Shown in pieces: positions 53,401 through 64,000 of a stretch of DNA of 64,000 bases (its first letter is position 1; every line of letters begins with the position of its first letter). The position numbers and the translations under genes were made by a program. A model generated the notes under the pieces. It was not told where the DNA came from and searched no databases. It saw nothing but the letters and a program-made list of their open reading frames with translations. Source of the DNA: Strobilurus pachycystidiatus (lineage: Eukaryota; Basidiomycota; Agaricomycetes; Agaricales; Physalacriaceae); assembly GCA_019915135.1 (NCBI GenBank), contig JAHLMK010000009.1:186001-250000 (forward strand). Reading direction: 5' to 3'.

Positions 53401-53940
53401 CATTGGCATGAACTTGTTCTTGTAGAAGGTCCTGAGCCTCCTTTGCGGCTCGTTCTATTTGTGGACTGATGAGTATCGTCGATGGTTGTGTCGCCTTGAT
53501 CAGATGCGCGACCGCGACGGGTGTCAATCGGGCTGATAGACACAGAACCTATAGGCAGATCACAGTTAGTAGACTGGTTTTGGTGACGAAGGATCAAAAA
53601 TTACAGGCGTGCCAATCCTCATCAGCGCGGCCATCCAGACGAACAAGCCTACGTCACTGCCTAGCAAGATCGCTACGGGCGGCACCTTGACGTCCCTCTC
53701 CGTTCGTCCTGTTGTTGCGTCGGATTGGACCAACCACGCCGACGCGGCCTCCACCGCTGACTGCAACTGCGCAAAAGTTATCTCGACTGGAGAGAGGTCC
53801 CCAGCACGACTCTGCAGCCCGAAGACATGGTCAGGGTTATGCTTCGCGTTAAATTCGATGAGGTTCGCGAGACAATTGACACCTCCAGCTTGGTCGAGGC
53901 TGTAGCCGGTGTTGATGTGCGGGCGGATGAACGAAGACAT
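50499..53940 (-). CDS. NRPS-like adenylate-forming reductase (A-T-R)
   Basis: About 1,050 residues in six exons from ATG 53940. The adenylation domain has MHSSGTTGLPKP (A3), NHWGATELGAI (A5) and YRILGRADD (A7); it activates a carboxylic acid with ATP. The carrier domain has the phosphopantetheine serine in FFESGLDSLQAARLR. The reductase domain has VVLLTGSTGSLGCFLLSRLL (NADPH site) and the active-site block FGYPEAKWVCERL. It would load an acid as thioester and release it as aldehyde or alcohol. The layout is that of fungal alpha-aminoadipate-reductase-like enzymes, but without a condensation domain; aryl acid reductases of basidiomycetes have this form. Its partner may be the adjacent SDR. Confidence 0.9.
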
Positions 53941-55732
53941 GTAGGATTTGGAGGAGGAAGGGAATGTTTCGGCGCTGCTTTTTGTACCAAGGGCGGAGTT
54001 GTCGGTGGACGACGGGTATCACAACAGGTCCATTCGTGGGTGAAAGGTGTACGTTGCGAAACTGTGGATGTCCGACAGTGCTAACTGTGGATGCCCGAAC
54101 GTGCCAAATGTCGATTCGGGACATTATTGTAGTCCATCGCGTTTGATTGGATACGCGAAGGCATTGAATGGGTCTGGCCGAAGCATCTGACATCAGACAT
54201 CAAGGACATGTCGCCTGGCGAGCCCACTTTGTGATCCGCGCTAGGAGGATCCACCGAGTTCCGCTGAGGCAGTATCTCGCTGGTGTACATATGTCAATGA
54301 CTGTGTTTTGAAACGACGCTGGTCGGAGAAATGCGAGGGCCAGTTGCTTGAAGATGGGAGCGCCGGGAAACATTTGGGTGGAGAACTGTCTCGCGACTTG
54401 ACTTAGAAGTTCAATGTCAAAATAGATCAAGTCTGAAGCAAAGAGATGAGGGTAAAATCTGATTAGCAAAGAAGATGTTCGAAGGACGGAGAAACGCACA
54501 AGTAACCAGTTTCCACGAGCGACTGGTCGCCATGTAGACCGCTTCTTCGGTTGGGACGAGACAACAATCTCGAAAGGTGATTGTTCATGTGTAGAATTAG
54601 TAGCGGAACCACCTTACAAGATTAAGTGAATTTCGGCGCGGATATTGAACGGACATGTGGCGTACCAAATCCAGGGCCTATTCGGTCCAGGTCGAGTGCT
54701 GCAGCGGTATTTTGGTAAGGGTACGGAAGTCCCGGAATCCGAGGCTGACAATAGCGGTACACTGGATAGCTGACAGTGTCGGGAAAGATGTTAATCGTGG
54801 ATCGTCTAAGTCTGGATAGCCGTGTGTTATTTCCTCCGTCGTAAACCGCAACGAGAGCGACGGTATTGGGTATTTCTGAATCCGGGACTGTGTACTCCGG
54901 CAATGAGAGGCGACTGCATGCGACACCGAACATGTGGATGGGCCTAACGTACATAGCGGTTAGCAAAACGGGTTGGACAATACGGTGGACATATACTTTA
55001 CAATTCGTACCACTGCCACGAGAAGTCACTGGGTGGGGTCATCCAACCAGCGCGTTCTGCCCTCCCTGTTCATCTTCCTCATTATCGTCAATTTCCCGTC
55101 TCCTGCTTAAATTGGCCCGATGTCGTAGGGGACAAGGATAAGAGGATGTCAGGGAGCTCGTGTACGGACGTCCTTGAGCGATGGTGCCGACCGAGGAAGG
55201 CGGGTCGAGGGGAACCGTAAGGAAAACTATAAGCATCCGCTCAAGTAGGTTGAGAGACGCCGTAAATCGATCTTGAACTGGCAGAAAAAATGAGAGAAGC
55301 CCAACATTGTATTATTGAGATTTAATACGCACACTCTTGAGTCTTCTGGTGCTGAAAGTCCACGAAAACTCGACAAGCAGGATAGAGGCAGGAAGCAAAA
55401 GCAACCGGCGTTGCCGATTGTCACCGGTGTCGGGAGGCTCGGCCCGAGCCGATCCGGCAAACTCCGAAACGTAGTAAATTCGATGACTCGGAGCCGCTGA
55501 TCTTGACCGCATGCTTGACACGGAGGTAAACTGCTCTAAGTGACTTGTTCTCCCCAATGCGACAGCCTTGAGAAACAATTAGAGATTCTGGACTAGGCCG
55601 TACGGCTGTGACTTCACCGTTATCTCTCGAACTTGCCACCTTCCTTGGGCTGATCAACCGGCTCGGTATGTACGACAAGCCTCCCTCCTGTGACGAACGC
55701 AAGAACATCATTGACATACTTATATCTCTGAC
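53941..55732. other. No gene recognised
   Basis: The first 150 bp should be the promoter of the NRPS-like gene. Frames at 54200-54499, 54622-55029 and 55421-55717 (minus) have no domain; phrases such as GLPYPYQNTAAALD may be relics. Nothing supports a gene. Confidence 0.4.
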
Positions 55733-56836
55733 ACAATGGACAAATACAATATGTTGTCACCAGAGATCCCCAACACAATGAAATAGCACAACTCATGGAA
55801 ACCGCCATAGAAGCTGATAATATTATCCAATTTGATAATACCGCCTACGAAGGACGCTCATGCATGCTAACAGGTGCACGCTTAAGTTCACTTTCGCAAG
55901 CTTCTGCCTATAAATTGATCCGAGCAACTAAGACGGCACCTCAACGCAAAACAACTAATGCAAATGTTGCAATAACCTCTTGGGCTCTACTGGAAAACAC
56001 AGGCCTCTTCCCAAATGAAAAAGACATTTGGCTGGCCCTCAACTCTAAAGAAATCCGCAAACCAATACAAGTCTTCCTCTGGAAGTTAATGCACGGAGCT
56101 CATCGAGTAGGCCCCTTCTGGGACCACATTCCTAATTATGAGATACGCGGGACTTGCTCTCTCTGCAATACAACAGACAATATGGAACACATACTTAACG
56201 AGTGCATAGCCCCCGAACGAGACCTAATATGGAAACTTGCACAAAACTTATGGGAACGCAAATGCAAAGTTCCCTTTTGGGACAACTATAAGACAGCCTT
56301 AACCGCCGTAGCAGTGGATATGGAAGGAAAACACAAGCTTTCAAAAGGTCACAACCGAGCCTATCGTATAATTGTAACAGAAGCCCTATATTTGATCTGG
56401 GTCCTACGCTGCGATAGAGTCATTGAGAAAGGAAATGACCCACGCCGACCTTTCACTGAAAAGGAAGTGGAGAACAGATGGAACACAATAATTGAGAGTA
56501 GATTACGCACCGACCGCATCCACACAAATACCAAACGCTATGGTAAAAAGGCTCTAAAAGAGAAAACTGTGCTAAACACCTGGAAAGATCTTATCTACTC
56601 TAATATTGGAGCACCAATTCAAAAGAATTGGCTTAAGTCAACTGGGGTTTTAGTGGGTAGCAGGTCAGACGGGTAGTGACCTGAGTCCCACACTACTGTG
56701 AGGTGTGCGTAACGCATTTCCCCGGGGTGGATTCTTCATGTGGGGTGAAACTCCCTGCTCCAACGCTTTCCTATCTAGTAGATTAACTTTGTTAACGGGC
56801 TATTTAGAGCACCACTAAAAAAAAAAAAAAAAAAAA
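55733..56836 (+). mobile_element. 5'-truncated non-LTR retrotransposon (LINE) with poly(A)
   Basis: 1.1 kb, flanked by ATATCTCTGAC on both sides (55722-55732 and 56837-56847), ending in about 20 A. The 5' end starts inside the coding region, as expected when reverse transcription stops early. The coding part is listed separately. A 3' UTR of about 140 bp (GTGACCTGAGTCCC.. to ..GAGCACCACT) precedes the tail. Confidence 0.88.
55795..56676 (+). pseudogene. C-terminal end of LINE ORF2
   Basis: The frame is open from the insertion junction; first ATG at 55795, stop after SRSDG. It has the zinc-finger-like motif CSLCNTTDNMEHILNEC near residue 125 of the remnant, preceded by PIQVFLWKLMHGAHRVG, as found after the reverse transcriptase or RNase H of Tad/X-type elements. 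The endonuclease and polymerase are absent, so it is inactive. Confidence 0.8.
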
Positions 56837-56962
56837 TATCTCTGACTCATGAAAGCGGGCAGGTACCGGACGTAAGGAACACGACCCTGAGGACGTAACC
56901 GGCCAATGGCATAGAATGGCAAAATGTGGCTCTAGCGGGTTCAACTCTACGCTTTACGCACA

Positions 56963-58470
56963 ATGCCACCAGGACCTTGGGTACACCAGCACTTTGCGCG
57001 CACACTATACCCCGCATTGAAGGGCAGAGCACTCTGGATGGGGGCCCCGCCCAACGAAGGATGGCCCTGCAATGACGGCCTCCGGATTGGCGATGTCTAT
57101 GTTCTCCACGGCGAATCTGGCATGTACTTGTTCAACGTGGCCCTCACAAAGGATCACGAGCGAAACGCGTGGGCCCCTAAGGATCATCAGCCCGTTCAAC
57201 TTGACTCCGTTGCCGACGTAACTGAATATGTGTATTCCCGCCACACTTTTATCGGTGGCACCAACTCTGCACGCGATCCGCTAAAGATGTCCTCACGGTT
57301 CGTGATCATTGATCTGCTATCCTGATACTTCGTACCGAACTGGTTTACCAGGGACTCTGACCCCAATCATTATACCATCACGACCGCCGCGAGTGAAGGG
57401 GCATTCTTCGTCCTACCATTCGGGGGCAAATCCTATGACTGCACAGAGTCCGGGAAACGGAAGATTGCTGAGTATCTTCACAGGAATGCTTTCTCTCTAG
57501 CTTGTCGTGTCAAGAATCTCCGGTGGTATAACGGCGAGATTTGTGTTATCACGGGCTGCGAGAAGGCGTCGTATTGGGCAGCAGCCTGGTTTCTCAGGCA
57601 AAAGCAAAGCATGTTCTCCGTGGATTTGAATATGCCCGCGGACAGCTCGGACTCGAGTCTCATTGCCGACATCATCTCGCGGGACAACATGAGCGGATTT
57701 GTAGAAACTCGTCAGACTTATGCGCAATCTCACAGAGGCGATGGAGAGCGGGGATGCCTCTCCTTTCGGGCATTCTACATATCCATTGGCCCGTATCTAT
57801 ACAACACCAAGTTCTCCGAGCGCTCCCTTTCCAGGCTGACGAGGAGCAGTCCAACCCATCTCGCTTCGCTTCTACCACCATTGTTCCGCCCCCCAGCTCG
57901 GTCCATCACCCGATATGTCGAATGGGTGGGTTCACTCTTTGCCTCCGTATATTCGCAGCTGATCTCTGCGCGCAGGTTTATGTCCCGTCTCGCGAGATCA
58001 ACGAGTTGATGCACCATTCGGTGTGTTGCCTGTAAAGCCAGCTATTCTCATCTTATGCAAGGAAGGACTTTAGGCACGTCGCGCCTCTGCGTGTATAGTG
58101 CACGACGACGACTTCATCTCTGTACTCAAGAAGGTAGGCATCGCGAACTATCTAAGACGATCAGTGGCTTACGAACTATACTCAGGACGAACTGATCCTA
58201 CCCCGGACACGCACACTGCTCAGACGCGTCACACAAACACATGCTATCGCGATCTCAAGCGGTAAGTATCATTCAAGATCGCGCTCACGATCTCACTCAA
58301 CTTTAGATGGTGTTGCATACCTTGTTTCCCGGGAACAGCAGACCAGTCGATGGGGAAAGGTCGTCAGTCTTTCGCGCGACATTCTCGGCGCATGCGGACG
58401 AATACGCTTCGAGTCGCGCAAAGTCGATTTCTCCTCCCCTACAGTACCTGAAGCGAACAATGAAGATTGA
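56963..58470 (+). CDS. GDVG/HDDD family protein, copy 1
   Basis: Agaricomycete-expanded family of unknown function. ATG 56963 gives MPPGPWVHQHFARTLYPALKG, then GDVYVLHGESGMYLFNVAL (GDVG..LFN block) and YSRHTFIGG. After a 54-nt intron (57298-57351) come ASEGAFFVLPF, an ITGCEKASYW block and further exons. The exon structure at 57660-57900 is uncertain; the frame with EEQSNPSRFASTT is likely the coding one. The C-terminus HDDDFISVLKK, then RTRTLLRRVTQTHAIAISSD and ending PEANNED at 58470, is well supported. Relatives often end in HDDDW. The function is not known to me; a second copy starts at 63948 and a more distant one is at 60073-61851. Confidence 0.7.
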
Positions 58471-58828
58471 GACGCCATCTATGAGTCTAAGACGTGGCGG
58501 CCCGTGACTGCTCTAGTATGGCAGTAGGTTTCCTCAGCAAACCTTGCTCGCCAAGGCGATAGACCCACATCATATATACTACTGGTATATCTACTTTCCG
58601 AGCTTGTCATTTGGACCTGGATTGAACCTTGTCGAGTATAACACAATCCCCTCCTTCCTTCCTTCCTTCCCAGAAAGTGGCCAATTATAGCCCCCACCTT
58701 CCTTGAACCGTGAGCTGGCCGACTGGTAAGGACTTGAAGCCTCCGCCTGTGAGTCAAGAGCGCAAGAATCATTCATGAGAGCGGGTATGATTACAGTAAC
58801 AGGTAAAACTCCACGTAAAAAGATCCTT
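58471..58828. other. Spacer with CCTT microsatellite
   Basis: Contains a (CCTT)n tract at about 58652-58671. No coding frame is trusted. Confidence 0.45.
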
Positions 58829-59953
58829 TCAATACCAAGAGCTGTTCGTTCGGTAGTTCAACGAACGGAGCGAGGAGGTGACCATACCACGTTCCCGCAT
58901 ATGCCTATCTGATTCGGGACTCATGTCACTGGCCTTTGCCTTCGGCTTAGATGATACCACTGCGGCGGCTGCACGTGCGCCGGTACTCACTACTGTCTCA
59001 CGACCCCGCGCGTCCGCCGTTTGCCAAGAGGCAGTCGCAGCCTCCCAGTCCGCTTCGTTAGTAAACTTGAAGCCGTCTAACGCCGTTGCGTTCATTCCCG
59101 AAATTAGGTGGCCGATCGATGACGGTTCAGGTTGGGGTAAGGTAGTCGGAGTAGTAGGGAGCGGCGCAATCGCCTGCGATCCTGCCGTCTGTGGTGAGAC
59201 GGTCAACTGGGTGCAATCCGATTTTGTAGACCGTGTCTTCCCCTTCGAGTCCTAGTACTTGGTGAGCACACAATCAGTCAATCAATAAAATAGGGCACGA
59301 ACCACTTTGGGCATTGACTGTCGACTTTCCCTTACTCCGAGTGCAGTTTTCCATGTCATCACCTCTTTGCTGAATGCCCCGCACCGGAAGTCAATGAATG
59401 TTGCGTACTTCATTGTACCGTCCTTCCTTCTTAGGTTTCTTCGGGATGCAGTTTCGCGCATTAGCCTGGCGGTTGCGGCCATGAAACGTTCTCCATATGA
59501 CGGATCCGTAGTGGCCTTCGTTATGATGGCTTCATTGAGTAACTTGTCGGCCGTACCGCGACCTGTGATCATTTCGACGCCACGGCCTTTCCCACTGGCA
59601 GGAACCAGCAGATGACCCTGAAGAGAATCTGAGTCGTTTGAATAACGTCAGGTGCTGTGCATGCTCACTGGGGGAATATTGCTTGTGCCAAGTATGTCAA
59701 AGCCCAGGTGAGGCTTTGTAATCTTTCTGTCGAGGTTCACGTTGAAGACAGTGGCTGTGTCTGCATTATCGTCGATGATTTCGGACGCTTCAATGGCTTG
59801 TGAGCAGAATGTCAGACGGGGAAAGGGAACATCAAACTCACCGGAGTGCTTGCATACATAAGTACTATCGCGGGGTCGTTGCACTAGGCTGGCACAACCA
59901 TCTGCCTCAAGAGGTGAGTTACTACGGCAAAATGATTGCCAAGATTCGTACAT
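58829..59953 (-). CDS. Hypothetical multi-exon protein
   Basis: I do not recognise it. Exons are inferred: an N-terminal part MYESWQSFCRSNSPLEADG, a block EIIDDNADTATVFNVNLDRK, a conserved-looking block with GHLLVPASGKGRG and MITGRGTADKLLNEAIITKA, a basic helix (RETASRRNLRRKDGTMKYA), and a C-terminus with GRETVVSTGARAAAAVV. Phases between some exons could not be fixed. It is unclear whether this is one gene. Confidence 0.4.
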
Positions 59954-60072
59954 TCATCAAGTTTGATGACGAAAAACTTGGTCATCCGCCGAATTAGTTC
60001 CTGCGAATCTGGAAGGCCAGGATCCCCCTGCGTTCAAGGGGACAATTAGCGCAAGTTCGGTATATGTCAGGG

Positions 60073-61851
60073 TTATAGACTTGCCACTTCGACCACCGCC
60101 ATGATATCGCGATCATGTGCAGAGGCAAACATTGTCCAAGGAGCCTAGAGCCAATGACTGTCAGTACGCAGTAGCAGCACGTGGATGCAATTCGACCCAC
60201 TGATTCAATCATGAGGAGGAGGATGATATTGAGCGGACTCCAAAATCCGAACTGCAAAGATAAGTAAAAACACTGCGGAAGAGGTGATGTGCATACCGCA
60301 ATGGCATCGATGCTGGTACAACGCGTCATGTGGCAACCGTTGAATTCGGTGCTGATGTCGTACCGGTCGCACCCGACACCACCTTCGGGACCATTGTTGT
60401 CTGTTGGCCTGTCCTGGCCTCTGCCTCCTGCACCGCCCGAGTCGCGGCGCGAGGAGGAATCAGAGGTTCCATTTGGTGCTGATCCAGAACCACCAGATGG
60501 ACCGCCCTCGTCGTCGGACGAATCCTCGTCGTCACTGCGCTTGGGCTCCTCCGATCCATCATCATCAGGTGCGGGTTTCTTCTTCCCTTTGCCTTCTTCG
60601 TCATCGTCACTAGCATCCAATACATCATCGTTCTCGAGGTCGGCTGTATTGGTGGGCTCCTCATCGTTGACAAGAGGAGAGGGGGGAGGAGGGGTCGGAT
60701 CACTGGTCCGATGAGGCCGTAACAAGGAGGATGAGGCCAAGGAGGCTGTGGTGTTTGCGGGGACGGGAGTCGGCGAAGAGCTTGGAGCGCTATTCAAAGG
60801 CCGAGGGTACGGCGCGTCAAGCGCACTGAAATGACGCTCATCCTCGGATAGAGGAAGATTGCCGCGGAGAATATGCCACAACCTTCGCAATGAACGAAAA
60901 CGTTTCGGCTTTTGATGAATCATTAGAATCTCCGTGCCAGCCTCAACGCATCGATTCCAGAGGTGTCTGTTGACGACCATCATGTAGCCGCCCACTCTGG
61001 AACAGTGGGTGCGCCGACTGACAAATCCCTGATTATGAATGGCTGGTTTCTTCACGGTCGTGGATTTAGATACCCCGGCTTCAACATTTATGGCGGCGGG
61101 CACCACCAGTGGCACATCCACGCCTACCTCGAGTGTGACTGATTTCTCCTTCGAATGCCAGAGCATATTGGTCCAGTTCTTTGTTTTGTCGACGTCGGTT
61201 ATGAAGTAAAGATCGTCGCCTTCGAGGCGAGCTCTGCTCAGGCCGAAGATGGCGAATTTGTACCAGGATGGAAGATGCGGCTGGAAATATGTTGTCAATT
61301 TGAGGCCGGAGGGGTCCGAGTATTGCATGCGTTTAAGGGCCTCATAGCCATGGTGCACGAATACAGCACCTTCAGTTGTGTGCGATTCGACAGTCATACG
61401 GAACCCCGCTTTTGGCGGTTTTTTACTCGGTTCGCCAACACTGCCAGAAGCGCATCAGTAAGTTCAAAATTTCGGGACAGTGACGCTCACCCAGCTCCGA
61501 AGTGAACAACTACATCATTGATGTGATTGCCTGACTTGAACGTCTCGTTCTTATTGAACACTTCCCCTTCCCAATTATAGATGTCTGGAGGGAAAACGTC
61601 GAATGGCTGGAATTCGGGGGGTGTAGATTGCCCTCATGCCTGGGGTCATGGGCGTCGCGGAAGGCGTTGAAGAGAAGACAGAAATATCCTTCCTCGTTGA
61701 TGTAGCCAACATCCCCGAGCTTGATTCCAGTCCTCTCGAATTCTGTATTTCTGATTGCCTTCCACATCGACGGACGCAGAAACCAGTGCCCACCCAGGGC
61801 GTGCGAGGGCGTCAGAAGTTTGGTATATCGGCGTATATCGTCGGCGGACAT
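60073..61851 (-). CDS. GDVG/HDDD family protein, divergent copy with acidic insert
   Basis: Exons from ATG about 61851: HALGGHWFLRPSMWKAIRN, GDVGYINEEGYFCLLFNAF, then EGEVFNKNETFKSG and, after an intron, FRMTVESHTTEGAVFVHHGY, DLYFITDVDKTKNWTNMLW and MMVVNRHLWNRC. A long disordered insert (serine/proline, then acid-rich DASDDDEEGKGKKKPAPDDD) follows. The end, after two short introns, is PLNIILLLMIES and ASAHDRDIMAVVEVASL with TAA at 60073, which corresponds to the HDDD end of the family. The GDVG, ITG.DK..W and HD motifs are in the same order as in copy 1. Near 61628 the frame shifts (GNL to PPEF..), so the gene may be damaged or the exon boundary is elsewhere. Confidence 0.6.
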
Positions 61852-62123
61852 GTCGAGAGAGAGATTCAGATTCGACAGATCGCAGAACAGAGGAATATAG
61901 AAGGTGTTGGGTCCTCGAAGGAAATCGAGGTCCTCTTAAATACTCAGCTTCTTTTCTCCCAAAGCGGGATAATGGAAATCTCCACAATACACGTTGCTAT
62001 GCAAGAAGTCGAGACATGTCCTCGGGACTGGAAGAGAATAACAGCTGTCGTCTGGGCGGACCACAGTTGAGGACGAACAATAAAGTCACCCAATTGCAGT
62101 GAAGGCAATCAGGGCTCGCTGTC

Positions 62124-63812
62124 GGGCTAGTACATTTTACCGTGGCAGTGAAACTGCTACCGTGATTACCGTGACCGTGCTACCGTGGCCGTGGCAGTGA
62201 GGGTCGTAAATTACCGTGAGGGACTACCCTGGTCCCGTGAATTACCGTGAACATACGCGACATCCTGATCCTAGACTAGGGTCAGTGTCATCGTAGTCGA
62301 AGGACAGACACGATGTTGAAGAGGATGTGAGTACAGCCGTGCGAGCGTTGCCGGGTGCGTGGAAGCGGGAGGGGAAGCCGTGAGTCGAGTAAGAAATGAG
62401 AGGTCATGACATAGTAGAGATCAAGGAGAATCCGTTCTCTCCTTCTTGCACAGTTGCACTCCGTGCTCTGAGCGCCGACGAGACTCCCAGTGGGTAAGAC
62501 AATGATTTCGATTCTGGTGGTCGGAAGTCAAGGTAAAATATGATCCGTAGCCGAGTCAGATGCCGAGTGCGTACAACAGCTCTAAATCGACGCGCACCTT
62601 GATTCAGATCCATCATTTCGACTGCTGTATCCGTAGCACGTCTGTTCAATTGAGGTCAAATTAGCTCTTTATCAAAGGAACAATTGTTCTAGAAAGCGAT
62701 GGTTTCGCTTTCCTCAGTGCTGCAGAGAAGCTTAGCCCTCGGCCTTCGACGCGCCACATGTCAACAGCTCTGCTAAGTGGACTCCGACTGTACCCGCGTA
62801 GAGCTCTACTGGTCTTTCTCTCGTTATTTGAGGGCTGGTTCCTGCTCATGAGGGCGCTTTTACTCACTCATCTGATATAGTTTTTGATGATGAATGTCTA
62901 CTAGGTCACTTCTCTGGGTGCACGTCCTTCAAAGAGCCTGCAGTACATGCCCCAGACCATCTGTACAGTGGTATCACCAGATATAGCGCTTACCAGCTGC
63001 TGCTTAGTAGGAGCATGGCAGGGACGGCTCTCAACCCTCTTCTCCGCGCTTCTGCCGTCTTTGAGAGGGCACCTTCGCTCTCGTCGAATTATTAGTCAAC
63101 TCTACAAGCGTCAAGCGACGCCGTTACGCGTCAAGCTCTATGTTTCAAGGCGACAATGACCGGATTCATCCCAAGAGGTCTTCTACGCCTTGAGTCCGCT
63201 TGGAGCTGTAATTTTGTACCCGAACTTGAAGAGAATATCCGCGTTGAGTGCTGGAATGACCGCCAAACTCATCGTCCAATGAGATCAAGTCTCAATTTGG
63301 TACCGTGTGACCCTTACCGTGCTACCGTGAGCTGACCGCGGCAGTGAGTACATTACCGTGCGGCAGTGAGCAATGGGCAGTGAGGCAGTGACGACCGTGA
63401 AACTGCTACCGTGAGTACCGTGACCGTAGCCGTGGCTACCGTGATGGTGTCACCGGCCATTGAACCTTGACGATGCGCTTTTCGGCTTGATCTTACTTGA
63501 CAAGGCTAGTTTTGATCACTTTAGCATGTATATGGTCCTTGCCACTCTACAGCTACAACTTGCTGCGCATAAGACCTCTGAGACTTCGCGTTCAATTTGA
63601 CCGTCATCGATTGAAGTCCATTATTCACACCTTGACAGTTTTTTCCAAGCTGGCTGGACACACGGCGCTCTGGTTCACGACATCGTATTCTACTTGTATG
63701 CTCCAGTGTCCGACTACTGGGCTTCCACTCTCCCTCGAGACCATGACGACCGTACTACCGTGGCATTTTACCGTGACCGTGAATTCACGGTCACGGTAAA
63801 ATCTACTGGCCC
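62124..63812. mobile_element. Non-autonomous DNA element with ACCGTG-rich subterminal repeats
   Basis: 1689 bp. Ends GGGCTAGTACATTTTACCGTG and, in inverse, GGGCCAGTAGATTTTACCGTG match at 19 of 21 positions. Inside both ends (62134-62250; 63300-63440 and 63745-63802) ACCGTG, GCAGTG and their complements recur many times. The middle (62270-63290) has no such repeats and only short frames. A target duplication could not be fixed. Subterminal repeat arrays of this kind serve transposase binding in several DNA transposon families; assignment to one is not possible here. Confidence 0.6.
63765..63802. repeat. 38-bp perfect palindrome
   Basis: Two 19-bp arms (first arm starts ATTTTACCGTGACC, centre GAATTC at 63781-63786) with no spacer. 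It lies at the inner edge of the right terminal repeat of the element at 62124-63812 and repeats that terminal sequence in both directions. Confidence 0.9.
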
Positions 63813-63947
63813 CTCGCTGTCCATGTGAGCGCGCGCAAATGTCGTCGTTACGTTGGGTTTACGTTGCTGAAGGGTGCGACCACGCTACCCTGCCGGAAGT
63901 GACCAGTCAAATGACTAAGGGGCTGTGCGTGATCAACTCTATGCACA

Positions 63948-64000
63948 ATGCCTCCAGGACCTTGGGTGCACCAGGACTTTGCGCGCACACTATACCCCGC
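63948..64000 (+). CDS. GDVG/HDDD family protein, copy 2 (partial, right edge)
   Basis: Starts ATG at 63948 and reads MPPGPWVHQDFARTLYP up to the window edge. It differs from copy 1 (56963) by one residue in the visible part (H to D at position 10). The 8 bp before the start (TGCACAAT against CGCACAAT) are similar too, but homology does not extend far upstream, where the ACCGTG element sits. The remainder is outside the window. Confidence 0.75.
   Translation, partial: MPPGPWVHQDFARTLYP

Noticed and set aside
60289..60714. 141-codon plus-strand frame with Ser/Pro-rich composition
   Set aside because: Antisense to the acidic insert of the GDVG-family gene; the low-complexity repeat keeps the other strand open.

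Overview
The window is nuclear DNA of a mushroom-forming basidiomycete (Agaricomycetes). Introns are about 50-60 nt with GT..AG ends. The genes include TOM70, a PDR-type ABC transporter relic, a GH17 glucanase, an NRPS-like reductase, F-box paralogues and a basidiomycete-type GDVG/HDDD family, and there is a rich load of LTR, LINE and DNA transposons. No rRNA, CRISPR array or prokaryotic operon structure is present. All names come from reading the translations; no database was searched.

Region 1 (1-15.6 kb) is an accessory island. Two apparently identical 1091-bp LTRs (340-1430 and 6369-7459) lie in opposite orientation around 4.9 kb that holds a Ty3-type integrase fragment, three tRNA-like modules and most of a cysteine-rich gene. 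The gene is cut at 1431. Its missing coiled-coil tail lies in frame beyond the other LTR (7465-7592), and the 5-bp duplication CAAGG pairs up only if the interior is flipped, so an inversion between LTRs is inferred. An intact paralogue (8869-10327) and two unrelated genes of unknown function (10592-11759, 12120-13721) follow. The four genes of the island share short introns that carry TCGA-centred hairpins such as AGAAATTCGA..TCGAATTTCT, and the same motif is scattered between the genes.

Region 2 (15.6-18.4 kb) is AT-richer, lacks the TCGA motif and holds only a possible gene fragment and a SINE-like pol III unit. Region 3 (18.4-25.2 kb, all minus strand) carries an AAA+ ATPase, a secreted GH17 beta-1,3-glucanase and a decayed PDR transporter. 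Region 4 (26-33 kb) holds a duplicated pair of F-box genes with an NmrA-like reductase and a MITE between them, plus a third, convergent F-box gene. Region 5 (34-40 kb) has TOM70, an acidic protein of unknown function and a hypothetical gene.

Region 6 (40.2-45.2 kb) is a full-length Ty1/copia element with identical 275-bp LTRs, a 5-bp target duplication and a single in-frame TGA. Region 7 (46.7-54 kb) has an acidic repeat protein, a small F-box-like protein, and an SDR reductase beside an adenylation-thiolation-reductase (NRPS-like) enzyme, probably a small metabolic gene pair. Region 8 (55.7-64 kb) contains a 5'-truncated LINE with poly(A) and target duplication, three members of the GDVG/HDDD family (one cut by the window end) and a 1.7-kb DNA element with ACCGTG-rich ends and a 38-bp perfect palindrome.
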